Of a DNA stretch of 64,000 nt, positions 40,626-51,807 are shown piece after piece. A program made the position numbers and the translations under genes. Positions within the stretch are counted from its first letter, which is position 1. Each line of letters starts with the position of its first letter. This DNA is from Chloroflexota bacterium (GTDB taxonomy: Bacteria; Chloroflexota; Anaerolineae; Promineifilales; Promineifilaceae): positions 1 through 64,000 of the forward strand of contig JAKEFB010000261.1 in assembly GCA_022616275.1 (NCBI GenBank). Reading direction: 5' to 3'. A model generated the notes under the pieces. That model saw only the letters and a list, made by a program, of their open reading frames with translations, did no database searches and was not told the DNA's origin.

Positions 40626-43562
40626 ATGACCTCACCATTGCTGTCCCGGCCGGTTCATAACCGGACAATCCGTATCGCTTTGTTATGCCTGGGCCTGGCG
40701 CTGCTCTTTGGCCTGATTACGGCCGGTCAGATGATCGGCAGGCCAGGGAGGGAGGCCAATGAATGGCCGGAGATAGTGGCCGATTTGCCCGGCGCTTCCA
40801 CTGCCTGGTGGTCTTCCGTCAAGGAGGACATCCGGCAATCGGAATACGGCGTAACCTGGCAAGCGCAGCCCGACCTGCCCGGCGTACACACTGCCTACCA
40901 GGCGGCTAACCGGGCGCACAACCTGCGCACGACCTTTACGGCCGCCGGACCTGTCGTGGCACCTCGCACCTGGCCGGGCGACGAACAAGCAGCACCGTGG
41001 CGCTGGACGTTAACTTTGACCGGCCTGGGCTATCAGGGCGATATACGTTCCGTGCCGCCGGCCGAACCCACGCCGGCCGGCAACCGCGTTACCTATCAAC
41101 GTGGCCGCCTGGTTGAGTGGTACGTCAACGACGAGCGTGGTCTGGAGCAGGGATTCACGCTGAACGCTCGACCGCCGGCAACGACGGGCAATCACCCCCT
41201 GGTGTTAGCGTTAACCATGAATAGCAGCCTCCGGCCGAAACTCGTTGAGGCCGGGCAGATGGTGGCGCTGGCCGACAGCAATGGTCAAGAGGTGCTACAT
41301 TACGGCCAGTTGCACGCTTTTGACGCCACCGGCCGGGCGCTGCCAGCCCACTTTGAGCTAGATTCTTCGCCGGATCATCACCAGGCTCCTTTCACGCTTC
41401 GTATCGTCGTAGACGACAGCGCAGCCGTTTATCCGTTGACGATTGACCCCCTGTCCACAACACCCGGCTGGATGGTCGAGAGCAATCAGGGCGAGGCAGA
41501 GTTGGGCTTTCCGGCGGTAACGGCCGGCGACGTCAACGGGGACGGCTACGCCGACGTCATCGTCGGCGCTCGCTTTTACGACAACGGGCAGTCTAATGAA
41601 GGCCGGGTCTTTGTCTACTACGGTTCGGCGAATGGCCTGAGCACGACGGCCGACTGGGTCGCCGAGAGCAACCAAACGGGCGCTCATTTCGGCCGGGCCG
41701 CCAGCACGGCCGGAGATGTGAACGACGATGGTTATGATGACATTATTGTAGGAGCATCCCTTTTCGCCAGCCCTTCGACTTCTGAAGGCCGGGTCTTTGT
41801 CTATTACGGTGGGCCAGGTGGGCTTTCCTGCGGCGGCGGCTGCCCGGTGGACGCCACAGCCGCGGCTGACTGGATGGCCGACGGCAACCAGAGCGACGGT
41901 GCCTTTGGCCGGTGGGTCCACACGGCCGGCGACGTCAACGGCGACAATTATGACGATATTCTGGTTGGCGCCTGGCTGTGGAACGGGGGGCAGTCGGACG
42001 AAGGGCGCGTTTTTGCCTACTATGGCTCGGCCAGTGGGTTGTCTTGTGGTTCGGGTTGCCCGGTGGATGCCACCAGCGCCGCCGACTGGATGGTCGAGGC
42101 CAACCAAGCTGACACTGCTTTAGGCTCGTCGGTGGGCCCGGCCGGAGACGTCAATGGCGATAGTTACGACGACGTGATTATTGGCGCCCCCGCGTTCAAT
42201 AATGGCCAGACGGATGAGGGACGGGCCTTCGTCTACTACGGTTCGGCCGGCGGGCTGCCGTGCGGCTCCGGTTGCCCGGCCGACGCCACGACCACGGCCG
42301 ACTGGATTGTCGAAAGTAACCAGGTTGGCGCCGGCCTTGGCGCCGAGGTTAATACGGCCGGGGACGTCAACGGCGATGGCTACGACGACATCATTGTTGG
42401 CGCCAATACCTATAGCAATGGTGAAACAGACGAAGGGCTGGCTTTTGTTTTCCACGGCTCGGCGTCGGGCCTTTCCTGTGGGAGTGGCTGCCCGGTGAGC
42501 GCTATTACAGCGGCCGACTGGAGCGCCGAGGCCAACCAGCCCAACAGTGAATTTGGCCGGTCTGTGGCTTCGGCCGGCGACATCAACGGCGACGGTTACA
42601 GCGACGTTTTGATTGGCGCTCATTCGTACGACAACCTGGAAGTCAATGAAGGTATAGCCGTTATCTTTTTAGGTTCCATGACCGGAATCTCCTGTGGCGC
42701 GGGCTGTCCCGTAGACGGGCTAACGGCGGCCGACTGGGTGGCGGAGATTGACAGCCCCGGCGCTTTATTCGGTTATTCGGTCAGCAGCGCCAGGGACATC
42801 AACGGCGACGGTTACGTGGACGTCATCGTCGGCGCGCCTGAATACAGTAACGGCCAGACGCGAGAAGGAGCGGCTTTTGTTTACTATGGCCAGACCAATA
42901 CGCCGACGCCGACCCATACGCCGACAAACACGCCCACCAACACGGCTACGCCGACAAATACCCCTACCCACACCCCAACTAGCACACCCACCAATACGCC
43001 TACCCGCACGCCAACCAGCACACCTACCAATACAGCCACGGCGACCCATACACCCTCGCCAACGGCAACCAATACTTCGACAGCTACCAGTACACCCACG
43101 CGGACTCCCACACCGACGCCAACCCCCACACCAATCGGATATAAACTATACCTGCCGCTGATTGTGCGGCCGGCCCCGGTAACGCCGGCCGACTTGGCCG
43201 TGGTCAAAGCCGACTCGGCCGACCCGGTGGTGGCCGGCAGTGGGCTGACTTACGCCATGCACGTCTACAATGACGGCCCGGCGCCGGCCGAAAATGTGGT
43301 CATGATTGACACCCTGCCGGCCGGGGTCACATTCGTCTCGGCCACGCCCGACCAGGGCAGTTGTAATTACAGCAACGGCCTAGTCTCATGTGAATTGGGC
43401 ACGGCGCCCGTTGGGGCCGACCTGGTGGTGCTCATTGTCGTGACAGTAAACTCTTCCACCAGCGGCACAATCACCAACACCGTTACGGTAAGCACCACTT
43501 CGCCCGAACAGAATATGGTCAACAACACCGATAGTGAAAATACAATCGTCCTGCCCCAGTGA
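40626..43562 (+). CDS. Giant secreted FG-GAP repeat protein with Thr/Pro stalk and DUF11 domain
   Basis: Surface protein of 978 residues. After a signal anchor (about 15-36) and a beta-rich N-terminal part, about seven FG-GAP repeats (about 285-755) carry calcium loops of the type [14 protein letters not shown], forming an integrin-alpha-like propeller. A stalk of about 85 residues of TPT/NTP repeats follows, then the motif [11 protein letters not shown], then a DUF11 domain ([20 protein letters not shown] ... NTDSENT). The YLPLIVRP motif ends the LVIVD protein but is internal here, so the DUF11 domain may be a later addition. Probably an adhesin or matrix protein. Confidence 0.88.
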   Translation: MTSPLLSRPVHNRTIRIALLCLGLALLFGLITAGQMIGRPGREANEWPEIVADLPGASTAWWSSVKEDIRQSEYGVTWQAQPDLPGVHTAYQAANRAHNLRTTFTAAGPVVAPRTWPGDEQAAPWRWTLTLTGLGYQGDIRSVPPAEPTPAGNRVTYQRGRLVEWYVNDERGLEQGFTLNARPPATTGNHPLVLALTMNSSLRPKLVEAGQMVALADSNGQEVLHYGQLHAFDATGRALPAHFELDSSPDHHQAPFTLRIVVDDSAAVYPLTIDPLSTTPGWMVESNQGEAELGFPAVTAGDVNGDGYADVIVGARFYDNGQSNEGRVFVYYGSANGLSTTADWVAESNQTGAHFGRAASTAGDVNDDGYDDIIVGASLFASPSTSEGRVFVYYGGPGGLSCGGGCPVDATAAADWMADGNQSDGAFGRWVHTAGDVNGDNYDDILVGAWLWNGGQSDEGRVFAYYGSASGLSCGSGCPVDATSAADWMVEANQADTALGSSVGPAGDVNGDSYDDVIIGAPAFNNGQTDEGRAFVYYGSAGGLPCGSGCPADATTTADWIVESNQVGAGLGAEVNTAGDVNGDGYDDIIVGANTYSNGETDEGLAFVFHGSASGLSCGSGCPVSAITAADWSAEANQPNSEFGRSVASAGDINGDGYSDVLIGAHSYDNLEVNEGIAVIFLGSMTGISCGAGCPVDGLTAADWVAEIDSPGALFGYSVSSARDINGDGYVDVIVGAPEYSNGQTREGAAFVYYGQTNTPTPTHTPTNTPTNTATPTNTPTHTPTSTPTNTPTRTPTSTPTNTATATHTPSPTATNTSTATSTPTRTPTPTPTPTPIGYKLYLPLIVRPAPVTPADLAVVKADSADPVVAGSGLTYAMHVYNDGPAPAENVVMIDTLPAGVTFVSATPDQGSCNYSNGLVSCELGTAPVGADLVVLIVVTVNSSTSGTITNTVTVSTTSPEQNMVNNTDSENTIVLPQ

Positions 43563-43630
43563 TCATACAACATGCCTATCATCAGAATTGCCACGTGGTG
43601 ATACCATTCGGTTAAAGAGGATTTAGCCTT

Positions 43631-44389
43631 ATGACAAAACAGGCACTGTTGCTCAGACGACTGGAAGAGATTGGACAATCCCTGGAGAAAACAGGAAAAG
43701 CCCTGGCGCTTATCGGCCTGGGTTCAGTAGGTAGGGAGTTAGACAGGTTGGACGAGTACTCCGATCTGGATTTTTTTGTCATCGTCGAAAGAGGCTACAA
43801 GCAGAGCTTTATCCAGAATCTGGAGTGGCTCAGTTCCATTTACCCCATTGCCTACCAGTTTCAAAACACAGTAGATGGCTACAAGCTTCTCTTTCAGGAT
43901 GGAGTATTCTGCGAGTTTGCCGTTTTTGAAGAAGCGGAACTGGGCACAATCTCTTTCGCTGCCGGCCGGATCGTGTGGCAGCGCGAGGGCGTAGGCGAGG
44001 CGAATTACCAGCCGGTGGTCAAAGCAGAACCCGCCCCTAAGTCGCCGGAGTGGTCCTTGGGGGAGGCACTGACCAATCTTTACGTGGGTCTCGGCCGCTA
44101 CCATCGAGGCGAGAAACTATCGGCCTTACGTTTTATCCAATATTATGCCGTAGACCGGCTCATGGAATTGTCAGAGCGGATTGAAGCGGCAGCGCCGGTT
44201 TACGTGGATAGTTTTGCCAGTGAGCGGCGCTATGAGCAGCGCTTTCCAAAAATCGCCCAGGAGTTGCCGCAATTTATGCAAGGCTATGATCGGAGCCCTG
44301 AGTCGGCCAGGGCCATACTGACCTTCCTGGATCAGCACTTCGTGGTTAATCCAGCGATCAAACAAGCTATTTTGAGCTTATGCCAATAA
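43631..44389 (+). CDS. Nucleotidyltransferase-like protein
   Basis: Protein of 252 residues. The motif GLGSVGRELDRLDEYSDLDF has the GS...DxD spacing of polymerase-beta-like nucleotidyltransferases, such as aminoglycoside adenylyltransferases; the acidic pair is D-L-D. A helical C-terminal part (about 140-252) fits such enzymes. The target is unknown. It is followed by a methyltransferase with a 10-base overlap, so they form a two-gene unit. The ribosome site is AAGAGGATT. Confidence 0.7.
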   Translation: MTKQALLLRRLEEIGQSLEKTGKALALIGLGSVGRELDRLDEYSDLDFFVIVERGYKQSFIQNLEWLSSIYPIAYQFQNTVDGYKLLFQDGVFCEFAVFEEAELGTISFAAGRIVWQREGVGEANYQPVVKAEPAPKSPEWSLGEALTNLYVGLGRYHRGEKLSALRFIQYYAVDRLMELSERIEAAAPVYVDSFASERRYEQRFPKIAQELPQFMQGYDRSPESARAILTFLDQHFVVNPAIKQAILSLCQ

Positions 44390-45174
44390 AGAATCACCCA
44401 AAATCTCCACACCGCGTCAACTACGACGACATTGCCCATCTCTACGACGAACCCAGCCGCGACCACGACGTAGACCCCAGGCTGGTTGAGTTCGCCGGCT
44501 GGCAACCGGCCGCATTCCCGGCCACGATGCGTCTTCTCGACGTTGGCTGCGGGACCGGCAAGCAGCTTACCGCCAACCGCGGCCGCTACCCCCAGGCGCA
44601 GATGGTGGGGCTAGATTTTTCGGCCGGCATGTTGCGGCAGGCCCGAAACCGTTCGCAAAGCATCTGGTGGGTCAACGGGAATGGGATGCAGCTACCTTTT
44701 CCCCCGGCCGCCTTTGATTTTGTCAGCAACCAATTCTCCTACCACCACGTCCCGCAAAAAGAACCATTAATCGCCGAAATCCTCCGGGTGCTCAAGCCGG
44801 GCGGCCGCTTTGCCATGCGCAACATTGACCCCTGGGCCATGCCCGGCTGGATCATCTACCAATACTTTCCGGCCGCGCTGGAGCGTGATTACAGCGACTT
44901 CTGGCCCATAGATTCGTTTATCAGCCTGCTTGAGGAAACGGGGTTTACCGGGGTCCAGGTGACACGCAACCACCTGGCGCGCCAGGAAAAGCTGAGCGAT
45001 TTTCAGCAATACGCCTCCCAGCGCTACCGCACCTCGCAACTGATGGCCATTTCCGACGAAGCCTACCAGGCAGGCTTGCAGCGCATCGAAGAAGCTCTCC
45101 AGGAGTCCCCTTCAGAAACCCACATCGCTTCACAGCTCTGTTTCGTCACCGTTGTAGGAGAGAAACCAGCGTAA
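44380..45174 (+). CDS. Class I SAM-dependent methyltransferase (UbiE-like)
   Basis: Protein of 264 residues. YDDIAHLYDEPS at the N-terminus, motif I RLLDVGCGTGKQL (about 46-58), GLDFSAGML, and post-motif VLKPGGRFAMRNIDPW are typical of Methyltransf_11. It overlaps the nucleotidyltransferase-like gene by 10 bases and is probably co-translated with it. Paired nucleotidyl- and methyltransferases could act in small-molecule or nucleic-acid modification, but nothing here settles that. Confidence 0.85.
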   Translation: MPIKNHPKSPHRVNYDDIAHLYDEPSRDHDVDPRLVEFAGWQPAAFPATMRLLDVGCGTGKQLTANRGRYPQAQMVGLDFSAGMLRQARNRSQSIWWVNGNGMQLPFPPAAFDFVSNQFSYHHVPQKEPLIAEILRVLKPGGRFAMRNIDPWAMPGWIIYQYFPAALERDYSDFWPIDSFISLLEETGFTGVQVTRNHLARQEKLSDFQQYASQRYRTSQLMAISDEAYQAGLQRIEEALQESPSETHIASQLCFVTVVGEKPA

Positions 45175-45219
45175 TGAAAGTCAAATAGACCATGAAAGTC
45201 CGGCTGCGGAGATCGAAAA

Positions 45220-45792
45220 ATGTCACAGTTCGTGAATAACGTAGAAGAAACGCTGTTTCGGTTTCTCATCGGTGAAATTCCACTTGAGGAATTTGAGACC
45301 TGGGTCTATTCGAGCAAGGAATTGGAAAGCTACCTGAATTCGGATGCTTATCTTGAATTGATTTCGTTTAACTTCCAAAAGAAAGGAGCCGGGTACGAAG
45401 TGAAATCTCTCCTCTACAAGCACATTGACGTTGGGAAGTACGAGACCTGGCGAATAAAAAAGCTCCTGGGTCAACTGTTAAACGAAGAGCGAGATCTTGT
45501 TGAATTACTCGAGATTTTCTATGTTTTGTATTGTGGAGGCTACCGGTTCTTGGAACGGATTGGATACCAACATGTTATGGTAGATAATATCCCCCGACTG
45601 ACAGAAAGATCGCTGTGGAACACCCTGGCATTTGAAAAAGCGCGTGAGGCCTTAGGTCGCTATATAACTTGCCTGAAACCTGAAGCTCTCAAGGTTCTGG
45701 AGGCCATTGATAAAGGCCAAATAAAAATTACAGGTGAATTTGAGTATCAAATTGACCCTGAAATTGCTGTTGAGCTGGAAAAGAGAATGTAG
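45220..45792 (+). CDS. Unknown AT-rich gene, immunity-protein-like
   Basis: Helical, acidic protein of 190 residues that I do not recognise for certain. The N-terminus (ETLFRFLIGEIPLEEFETWV then YSSKELESYL) resembles small helical immunity proteins of contact-dependent toxin systems, but no toxin gene is adjacent. Its base composition is plainly richer in A and T than its neighbours and it uses AAA, GAA and TTG codons freely, which suggests recent transfer. It is followed within 12 bases by a truncated grpB. Confidence 0.55.
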   Translation: MSQFVNNVEETLFRFLIGEIPLEEFETWVYSSKELESYLNSDAYLELISFNFQKKGAGYEVKSLLYKHIDVGKYETWRIKKLLGQLLNEERDLVELLEIFYVLYCGGYRFLERIGYQHVMVDNIPRLTERSLWNTLAFEKAREALGRYITCLKPEALKVLEAIDKGQIKITGEFEYQIDPEIAVELEKRM

Positions 45793-45803
45793 AGGGAGAA
45801 CCA

Positions 45804-45938
45804 GTGCCAGAGCCGATTGCCGTCGTTTCCTATGACCCTGAATGGCCGGTACGCTTTATGGAGTTGGCCCGGCCGCTCCGCCAGGCGTTGGGGGATAGCG
45901 CAACATTCGTCCCCAACTGCGGCGGCCTCGCCGGATAG
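45804..45938 (+). pseudogene. Truncated GrpB-family gene
   Basis: A GTG with GGGAG upstream opens a 44-codon frame, MPEPIAVVSYDPEWPVRFME then LARPLRQALGDSATFVPN, that matches the start of the GrpB nucleotidyltransferase-like family (normally about 170 residues). The frame then diverges and ends at TAG; the catalytic half is absent. Reading through the TAG meets another stop after 13 codons, so suppression would not rescue it. Confidence 0.75.
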
Positions 45939-46090
45939 TTTACTTGCACCTCAAACCTCGTGTATCATAAGAGCGAATAATTAATCAGACAGACAGCGGC
46001 CTCAAGCATCGTAACGCGCTTCAGATATAAACCCGGTATGGACCGGTGTCCGCCCTGTGAAAACAAGCAAGCTTAAGTGGAGAAAAGCTT

Positions 46091-46182
46091 ATGGAAGTTA
46101 CAATCTCTCTTCCCGCCAACTGGTTGCCCTCTACGAAACAGTCAAAGTGCCCCAAGCGGTTTACGATTCCGTAAGTTATTAA
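46091..46182 (+). pseudogene. Relic of a UPF0175/DUF3368 toxin-antitoxin pair
   Basis: One frame opens MEVTISLP, like UPF0175 antitoxins. Another, from about 46107 to 46182, reads RQLVALYETVKVPQAVYDSV, which matches the first helices of PIN-type DUF3368 toxins. The two are fused out of frame over about 90 bases, as if a deletion removed most of both genes. The rest of 45939-46090 shows nothing coding. Confidence 0.4.
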
Positions 46183-46196
46183 GAGGAGGAGAACTC

Positions 46197-49100
46197 ATGG
46201 ATAGCAAACTGCGTATCGGCTGGCGCCTCTTTTTTAGTGGCTGGCTCTTGCTGATTTTGTTGAGCGCAGCCACGAGCGGCGGGGCGGCGCCGCTGGCGCA
46301 GGGCGATGAGCCGGCCGAGATTCCGCCGCCGGACACGGTCACCATCGCCGGCACGCTCCAGCCACAATTGGGCTGCCCCGGCGAGTGGATGACCGAGTGC
46401 GCCGAGAGCATGCTCAGCTACGACGCCGAAGACGACCTGTGGAGCGCGACTTTTGAGCTGGCGGCCGGCCGCTATGAGTATAAAGCAGCCCTCAACGGTA
46501 CCTGGGAAGACAACTACGGTTTGAACGCCGAATATTACGGTCCTAACATCCCGCTGGAAGTGCCAGAGGACGGCCCGGTTACTTTCTGGTACGATCACAA
46601 AACACGCTGGGTCAGCGACAGCATTAACAGCCTTTTCGTCATTGTGCCCGGCACTTTTCAGGATGAGCTGGGCTGCGCTGAAGATGGGCAGCCCGATTGC
46701 CTGCGCTCGCTCCTGCAAGACCCGGATGGCGACGGCATCTATACGTTCGTCACGGCCGGCATCCCGGCCGGCGATTACGAGGCGAGCGGTATCCTCCCCG
46801 GTCAAGAGCAGAGCGTTCCTTTCACCGTAGCGACGGGGGAGGCGGTGCTCTTTACCTTCGATCCGGCCAGTGGCAGCCTGGAAATCAGCACCGGCGATCC
46901 CGCCACGCTGGGGGCGGCAACGGCCGAACCCGGCGGCCTACCCGCCCCGGCTGCTCCCATGCCCAACAGCGTCACCATTCCCGGCACCATCCAAAGCGTG
47001 CTCGGCTGCCCAGGGGACTGGCAGCCCGATTGCCAGGCCACGTATCTGCTATTTGACGAAGAGGACCAGCTCTGGACGGCCGCCTTCGACATTCCGGCCG
47101 GCGAGTACGAGTACAAAGTTGCCCTCAACGACAGTTGGGACGTGAATTTTGGTCTGAACGCCGAACCAGGTGGCCCCAACATTCCCCTGTCGCTGGCCGA
47201 AGATACCACGGTCACCTTCTTCTTCGATCACGACACCGGCTGGGTGGCCGACAGCGTCAACAACCTGATCGCCAACGTCCCCGGTGATTTCCAGGCCGCC
47301 ATTGGCTGTCCGGGCGACTGGCAACCCGATTGCCTGCGCTCCTGGTTGCAAGACCCGGACGGCGACGGCACTTTCACCTTTCTCACAACCGCTATTCCCG
47401 CCGGCGCCTACGAAGCCAAAGTCGCCATTAACCAGAGCTGGGACGAGAACTACGGGGCGGACGGGGCGCGAGATGGGGCCAACATTCCCTTCAGCGTTCC
47501 GGCCGACAACACGCCGATGATTTTCAACTACGATTCCGCCTCTCATTTCCTGACCATCGGCGCCCTGGGTGAGGGTGGCGCCGCCCAGGGCAATATCAAG
47601 CAGCAGCAAGCGCACTGGGTAACGGCCCTGACCATCGCCTGGGATATTGACCATGCGCCCGGCAATACCTACCGGTTGCATTACACTCCGGCCGGCGGCA
47701 GCCTTAACCTTGGCTTAGAGGGCGTTACCGGTGGCGAGAGCCTCCTGCTCACTTACGACGAAGCTGGCCTGGGCAACGACGTGCTGGCCCGGTTCCCCCA
47801 CCTCAGTAACCTTGCCGCCCTCACTATCAGCCCGGAGGATTTGGGCCAGGCGCGCATCGCCCTGAAGGGGCAAATCGCCGTCTCGGCCAGCAACGAAGCC
47901 GGCGAGCTGCTGGATGCGACCGGCCTGCAGATACCCGGTGTACTGGACGACCTCTACACCTACGGCGGGCCACTCGGCGTCACCTTTGAGGACGATGGCG
48001 CCGGGAACGTCGCGCCAACATTGCGCGTGTGGGCGCCCACGGCTCGCACCGTGACGCTGCATTTATTCGACGATGCCGATCCGGGCACGGACAGCCAGAC
48101 AACGGGCATGCGCATTGACCCGCAAACCGGCGTCTGGAGCATCACTGGCGAGCCGGCGTGGAACGGCAAATATTACCTCTATGAGGTTGAAGTGTTCGTG
48201 CCTTCGACAGGGGCTGTCGAGCATAACCTGGTCACCGACCCCTACTCGTTTAGCCTCTCAGCAAACAGCCAGCGCAGCCAAATCGTTGACCTGGCCGACC
48301 CCAGCCTGATGCCCGACGGCTGGCAAACGCTAGAAAAGCCGCCACTGGCTGCGCCGGAAGAGATCGTCATCTACGAACTGCACGTGCGCGATTTCAGCAT
48401 CAACGACCCCACCGTGCCCGAAGAACACCGGGGCAAATACCTGGCCTTTACCCACCCGGAAGCCAGCGGGATGCAACACCTGGGCAACCTGGCCCAGGCC
48501 GGCCTCACTCACCTGCACCTGCTGCCTACCTTCGACATCGCCACGATTGAAGAAGATGCCGGCGCGCGGGTGGAGCCTGACCCGGCCGAACTGGCCGCCT
48601 TCCCACCCAACTCGGACCAGCAGCAAGCCCTGATCGGAGCGATCCGCGACCAGGACGGCTTTAACTGGGGCTACGACCCCTACCATTACAGCGTGCCCGA
48701 AGGCAGTTACGCCACCGACCCGGCCGGCCCGGCGCGCATCCTGGAGTTTCGCCAGATGGTGCAGGCGCTGAACGAGAGCGGGCTGCGGGTGGTCATTGAC
48801 GTGGTCTATAACCACACCAACGCCAGCGGGCAAAACGACCGGTCGGTCCTCGACCGCATCGTACCCGGCTACTACCACCGTCTGAACGCCAGCGGCCGGG
48901 TCGAGACCAGCACCTGCTGCCAGAACACGGCCAGCGAACACAACATGATGCGCAAACTGATGATTGACTCGGCGGTCATCTGGGCCACCGTCTACAAGGT
49001 GGACGCCTTCCGCTTCGACCTGATGGGCCACCACATGAAGGCCGATATGCTGGCCTTGCAAGCAGCGCTGCAAGCTCTGACCGAAGCCGAGGACGGCGTG

Positions 49101-50492
49101 GACGGCTCGGCCATCTACCTTTACGGCGAAGGGTGGAATTTCGGGGAAGTGGCCAACAACGCCCGCGGCGCCAACGCCACCCAACAGAATATGGCCGGTA
49201 CTGGCATCGGCACCTTCAACGACCGGCTGCGCGACGCGGCCCGGGGCGGCAGCCCATTTGGCGGCCAACAAGAGCAGGGTTTCATCAACGGCTTTTACTA
49301 CGATCCTAACGACACTAATCAGGGTTCGGAAGCAGCGCAGCTCAGCCGCCTGCTACACTTTGCCGACCTGATCCGCGTTGGCCTGGCCGGTAACCTGACT
49401 GATTACGAGTTCGTCAACGCCGAGGGCGATCTCGTCAGCGGCCTGGCGATTGAATACAACGGCCAGCCAGCCGCCTATACCAGCGACCCGCAGGAAAACA
49501 TTGTCTACATTTCCAAGCACGACAACGAGACGCTGTTCGACATCATCCAGTACAAAGCGCCGCTGGCCACGACGATGGCCGACCGGGTGCGGATGCAGAA
49601 CCTGGGCAACGCCATTGTCCTGCTCAGCCAGGGTGTGCCGTTCTTCCAGGCCGGCGACGACATGCTGCGCTCCAAGTCATTGGACCGCAACAGCTACAAC
49701 TCCGGCGACTGGTTCAACCGGCTGGACTTCAGCTACGAAACGAACAACTGGGGCGTGGGCCTGCCGCCGGCCGGCGACAACCAGGGCATGTGGCCGGTGA
49801 TGGAGACGCTGTTGGGGGCTGAAGGGTTGACGCCAGGGCGCGACGACATCATGCAGGCGGTCGCTCACTTCCAGGAGATGCTGCAAATCCGGCGCAGTTC
49901 GTCGCTGTTCCGGCTGCCAACGGCCGAAGCCGTCCAGCGGCGGCTGGCCTTCGATAACACTGGCCCGGAGCAAATCCCCGGCCTGATCGTGTTGAGCCTG
50001 TCCGACCTGACTGGCGAGAACCTGGACCCGGATTACGGCCTGATCGTGGCCCTGATTAACGCCAACGACGAGGAGCAGCGCTTTACCCAGGCTGACCTGG
50101 CCGGATTGCCGCTGGCGCTGCACCCGGTCCAGCAGAACTCGGCCGATGCCGTGGTCCAGACGGCAACATTCGACCCCGGCAGCGGCGCCTTCACGGTGCC
50201 GGGCCGGACGACAGCCGTCTTCGTCCTGGCCGAAGCCGACAGCCCGGTAATGGCCGAACCGACGGCCGAACCGGTCGCGCAAGCGACGGAGGAGGCCACG
50301 GCCGGACCGGCCACCGAGCCGGCACCACTGGCTACGGCCGAAGCGCCGGATGTTCAGCCAACGGCCGTGCCGGAAACGGCAGCCGAAGAGTCCGGCTCCT
50401 CCTCATGGGTCATCTGGGTGGGGGTTGGCTTGGTGGCGCTGGCGGTCGCCGCCGTTTTCATGGCCCGCCGCCGCGCCGGTCAAAGGAATTGA
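46197..50492 (+). CDS. pulA: Surface-anchored type I pullulanase with four X25 modules
   Basis: Secreted enzyme of 1431 residues that cleaves alpha-1,6 bonds in pullulan or starch. A signal peptide (about 1-35) is followed by four X25/SusE-like modules (about 40-470); modules 1, 3 and 4 share the NxxWDxNYG-type motif, module 2 lacks it. A pullulanase N-terminal domain follows, then the GH13 barrel with [22 protein letters not shown] (nucleophile Asp), [11 protein letters not shown] (acid/base Glu) and [10 protein letters not shown]. The tail has an Ala/Pro/Thr spacer and a membrane helix ([20 protein letters not shown]) plus RRRAG, an anchor. AGAGGAGG precedes the ATG at 46197. Confidence 0.92.
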   Translation: MDSKLRIGWRLFFSGWLLLILLSAATSGGAAPLAQGDEPAEIPPPDTVTIAGTLQPQLGCPGEWMTECAESMLSYDAEDDLWSATFELAAGRYEYKAALNGTWEDNYGLNAEYYGPNIPLEVPEDGPVTFWYDHKTRWVSDSINSLFVIVPGTFQDELGCAEDGQPDCLRSLLQDPDGDGIYTFVTAGIPAGDYEASGILPGQEQSVPFTVATGEAVLFTFDPASGSLEISTGDPATLGAATAEPGGLPAPAAPMPNSVTIPGTIQSVLGCPGDWQPDCQATYLLFDEEDQLWTAAFDIPAGEYEYKVALNDSWDVNFGLNAEPGGPNIPLSLAEDTTVTFFFDHDTGWVADSVNNLIANVPGDFQAAIGCPGDWQPDCLRSWLQDPDGDGTFTFLTTAIPAGAYEAKVAINQSWDENYGADGARDGANIPFSVPADNTPMIFNYDSASHFLTIGALGEGGAAQGNIKQQQAHWVTALTIAWDIDHAPGNTYRLHYTPAGGSLNLGLEGVTGGESLLLTYDEAGLGNDVLARFPHLSNLAALTISPEDLGQARIALKGQIAVSASNEAGELLDATGLQIPGVLDDLYTYGGPLGVTFEDDGAGNVAPTLRVWAPTARTVTLHLFDDADPGTDSQTTGMRIDPQTGVWSITGEPAWNGKYYLYEVEVFVPSTGAVEHNLVTDPYSFSLSANSQRSQIVDLADPSLMPDGWQTLEKPPLAAPEEIVIYELHVRDFSINDPTVPEEHRGKYLAFTHPEASGMQHLGNLAQAGLTHLHLLPTFDIATIEEDAGARVEPDPAELAAFPPNSDQQQALIGAIRDQDGFNWGYDPYHYSVPEGSYATDPAGPARILEFRQMVQALNESGLRVVIDVVYNHTNASGQNDRSVLDRIVPGYYHRLNASGRVETSTCCQNTASEHNMMRKLMIDSAVIWATVYKVDAFRFDLMGHHMKADMLALQAALQALTEAEDGVDGSAIYLYGEGWNFGEVANNARGANATQQNMAGTGIGTFNDRLRDAARGGSPFGGQQEQGFINGFYYDPNDTNQGSEAAQLSRLLHFADLIRVGLAGNLTDYEFVNAEGDLVSGLAIEYNGQPAAYTSDPQENIVYISKHDNETLFDIIQYKAPLATTMADRVRMQNLGNAIVLLSQGVPFFQAGDDMLRSKSLDRNSYNSGDWFNRLDFSYETNNWGVGLPPAGDNQGMWPVMETLLGAEGLTPGRDDIMQAVAHFQEMLQIRRSSSLFRLPTAEAVQRRLAFDNTGPEQIPGLIVLSLSDLTGENLDPDYGLIVALINANDEEQRFTQADLAGLPLALHPVQQNSADAVVQTATFDPGSGAFTVPGRTTAVFVLAEADSPVMAEPTAEPVAQATEEATAGPATEPAPLATAEAPDVQPTAVPETAAEESGSSSWVIWVGVGLVALAVAAVFMARRRAGQRN

Positions 50493-50651
50493 TGTCATGC
50501 ATCGTCTTTTGCCTGCCGCCAGCTCCTAAGGTTTGTTTCTGTTTCCAAGAATTTATCGTGCCATGTTTGTTTGTCCGTATTCATGCCCACTATTCTTCAC
50601 GATTTCCCTACTGTACACAACTTTTAATCACACGCGAGGCAATTCGCTCCC

Positions 50652-50680
50652 TTGACAGGCCATTGGTCCTATACTATACT
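50652..50680 (+). promoter_or_regulatory. Near-consensus promoter of the LacI-family regulator
   Basis: TTGACA (50652-50657), exactly 17 bases, then TATACT (50675-50680). The start point would fall at about 50687, inside the first operator. The rest of 50493-50651 shows no gene. Confidence 0.85.
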
Positions 50681-50683
50681 GCC

Positions 50684-50707
50684 AACACGTGTTACTAACA
50701 CGTGTTA
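50684..50707. promoter_or_regulatory. Two tandem LacI-type operators (AACACGTGTT)
   Basis: The 10-base palindrome AACACGTGTT occurs at 50684-50693 and again at 50697-50706, 13 bases apart; the second extends to the 12-base TAACACGTGTTA. They cover the predicted start point just before the regulator gene, so autorepression is likely. Confidence 0.8.
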
Positions 50708-50740
50708 GTTAACAAATGGGGCGGAATCAGGAAGAGGATC

Positions 50741-51769
50741 GTGACCAGGAAGCGGATTACCAGTGCCGCAGTGGCCCAAGAGGTTGGCGTTTCACGCACA
50801 ACGGTATCCCTGGTTCTCAACAATATCCCCAACGCCAGTATCCCAGCCGAAACGCGGCGCAAGGTTTTAGACGCGGCCGCCCGGCTGAACTATCATCCTA
50901 ACGCAAGTGGCCGCCGCCTGGTCAGCGGCCGTACCCATATGCTGGCTTACGTCTTGCACCAGAGCCCGGAATGGGCTGCGGCCGACCTCTTTCTGCCCGA
51001 AGTACTGCGCGGCCTCAATGCAGTGACGCAGAGCAGCGGCTATCATATTCTTTTCCGCCCGGTTGACCCCAATAATCCTGAAGACAGCTATGCCAGCCTG
51101 ATTTATGAAGGGCATGTAGACGCGATTATTCTTTCCGGTCCCCAACTGGATGAGCCGGAAGCGATAACACTCCACCGGCAAAACTTACCGGTCGTCGTCA
51201 CCGGCCATTTGCCCGGCTATGATATTCCCAGCGTAGACGTCAATAATGTTGAAGGCGCGCGAATAGCCACCACCCACCTGATTAACCTGGGACACCAACG
51301 CATTGGCTTGATCACCAACGCGCCACGCAGCTATCTTGCCAGCCAGGAACGTTTTGACGGCTACTGTGACGGGCTAATGGCGGCTGGCTTGCCTTTCGAC
51401 AAAAAGCTGGTGCAAGAAGGGCACTTTTCTGCCTACAGTGGCTTTCAGAGCATGAACAGCTTGTTAGAGTTGAACGAACCACCAACGGCGGTATTTGTGG
51501 CCAGCGACGTCGTTGCTTTTGGGGCAATGCGAGCGGTAAAGGAACGCGGCCAGCGCATTCCCCAGGATATAGCTATTGTTGGCTTCGACGATGTTCCCAT
51601 TGGCCTTTACATTGAGCCACAGTTGACGACCGTTCACCTGCCGGCCTATGAATTAGGCTGGCACACTGGCCAACTGGCCCTGCAGCTTATCAACCAGGAA
51701 AAGCCGGGAAAGCTGCACCAGTTCCTGCCCACAGAATTGGTGGTGCGAGCTTCCTGCGGTGCGGCGTGA
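50741..51769 (+). CDS. LacI-family transcriptional regulator
   Basis: Regulator of 342 residues. The N-terminal HTH (ITSAAVAQEVGVSRTTVSLVLN) and hinge helix (LDAAARLNYHPNASGRRL) are typical of LacI; the rest is a periplasmic-binding-protein-like sugar sensor (GVDPNNPEDSY-type loops, VASDVVAFGAMRAVKERG, GFDDVPIGLY). I chose the GTG at 50741, preceded by GGAAGAGG; a longer frame starts at a GTG inside the operator. It sits between pulA and the sugar-transport operon, so it likely senses an oligosaccharide and controls both flanks. Confidence 0.92.
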   Translation: MTRKRITSAAVAQEVGVSRTTVSLVLNNIPNASIPAETRRKVLDAAARLNYHPNASGRRLVSGRTHMLAYVLHQSPEWAAADLFLPEVLRGLNAVTQSSGYHILFRPVDPNNPEDSYASLIYEGHVDAIILSGPQLDEPEAITLHRQNLPVVVTGHLPGYDIPSVDVNNVEGARIATTHLINLGHQRIGLITNAPRSYLASQERFDGYCDGLMAAGLPFDKKLVQEGHFSAYSGFQSMNSLLELNEPPTAVFVASDVVAFGAMRAVKERGQRIPQDIAIVGFDDVPIGLYIEPQLTTVHLPAYELGWHTGQLALQLINQEKPGKLHQFLPTELVVRASCGAA

Positions 51770-51807
51770 CAGGCTCTTTTGCCATCCTTGTGGGATGTTA
51801 ATATACC

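Noticed and set aside
45804-45938. GrpB frame as a second target of amber suppression
   Set aside because: Reading its TAG yields only 13 more codons with no GrpB similarity, so the gene is truncated, not recoded.
46077-46196. Extended N-terminus of the pullulanase
   Set aside because: It adds 40 residues before the signal peptide and lies in the toxin-antitoxin relic; the ATG at 46197 has a strong ribosome site.
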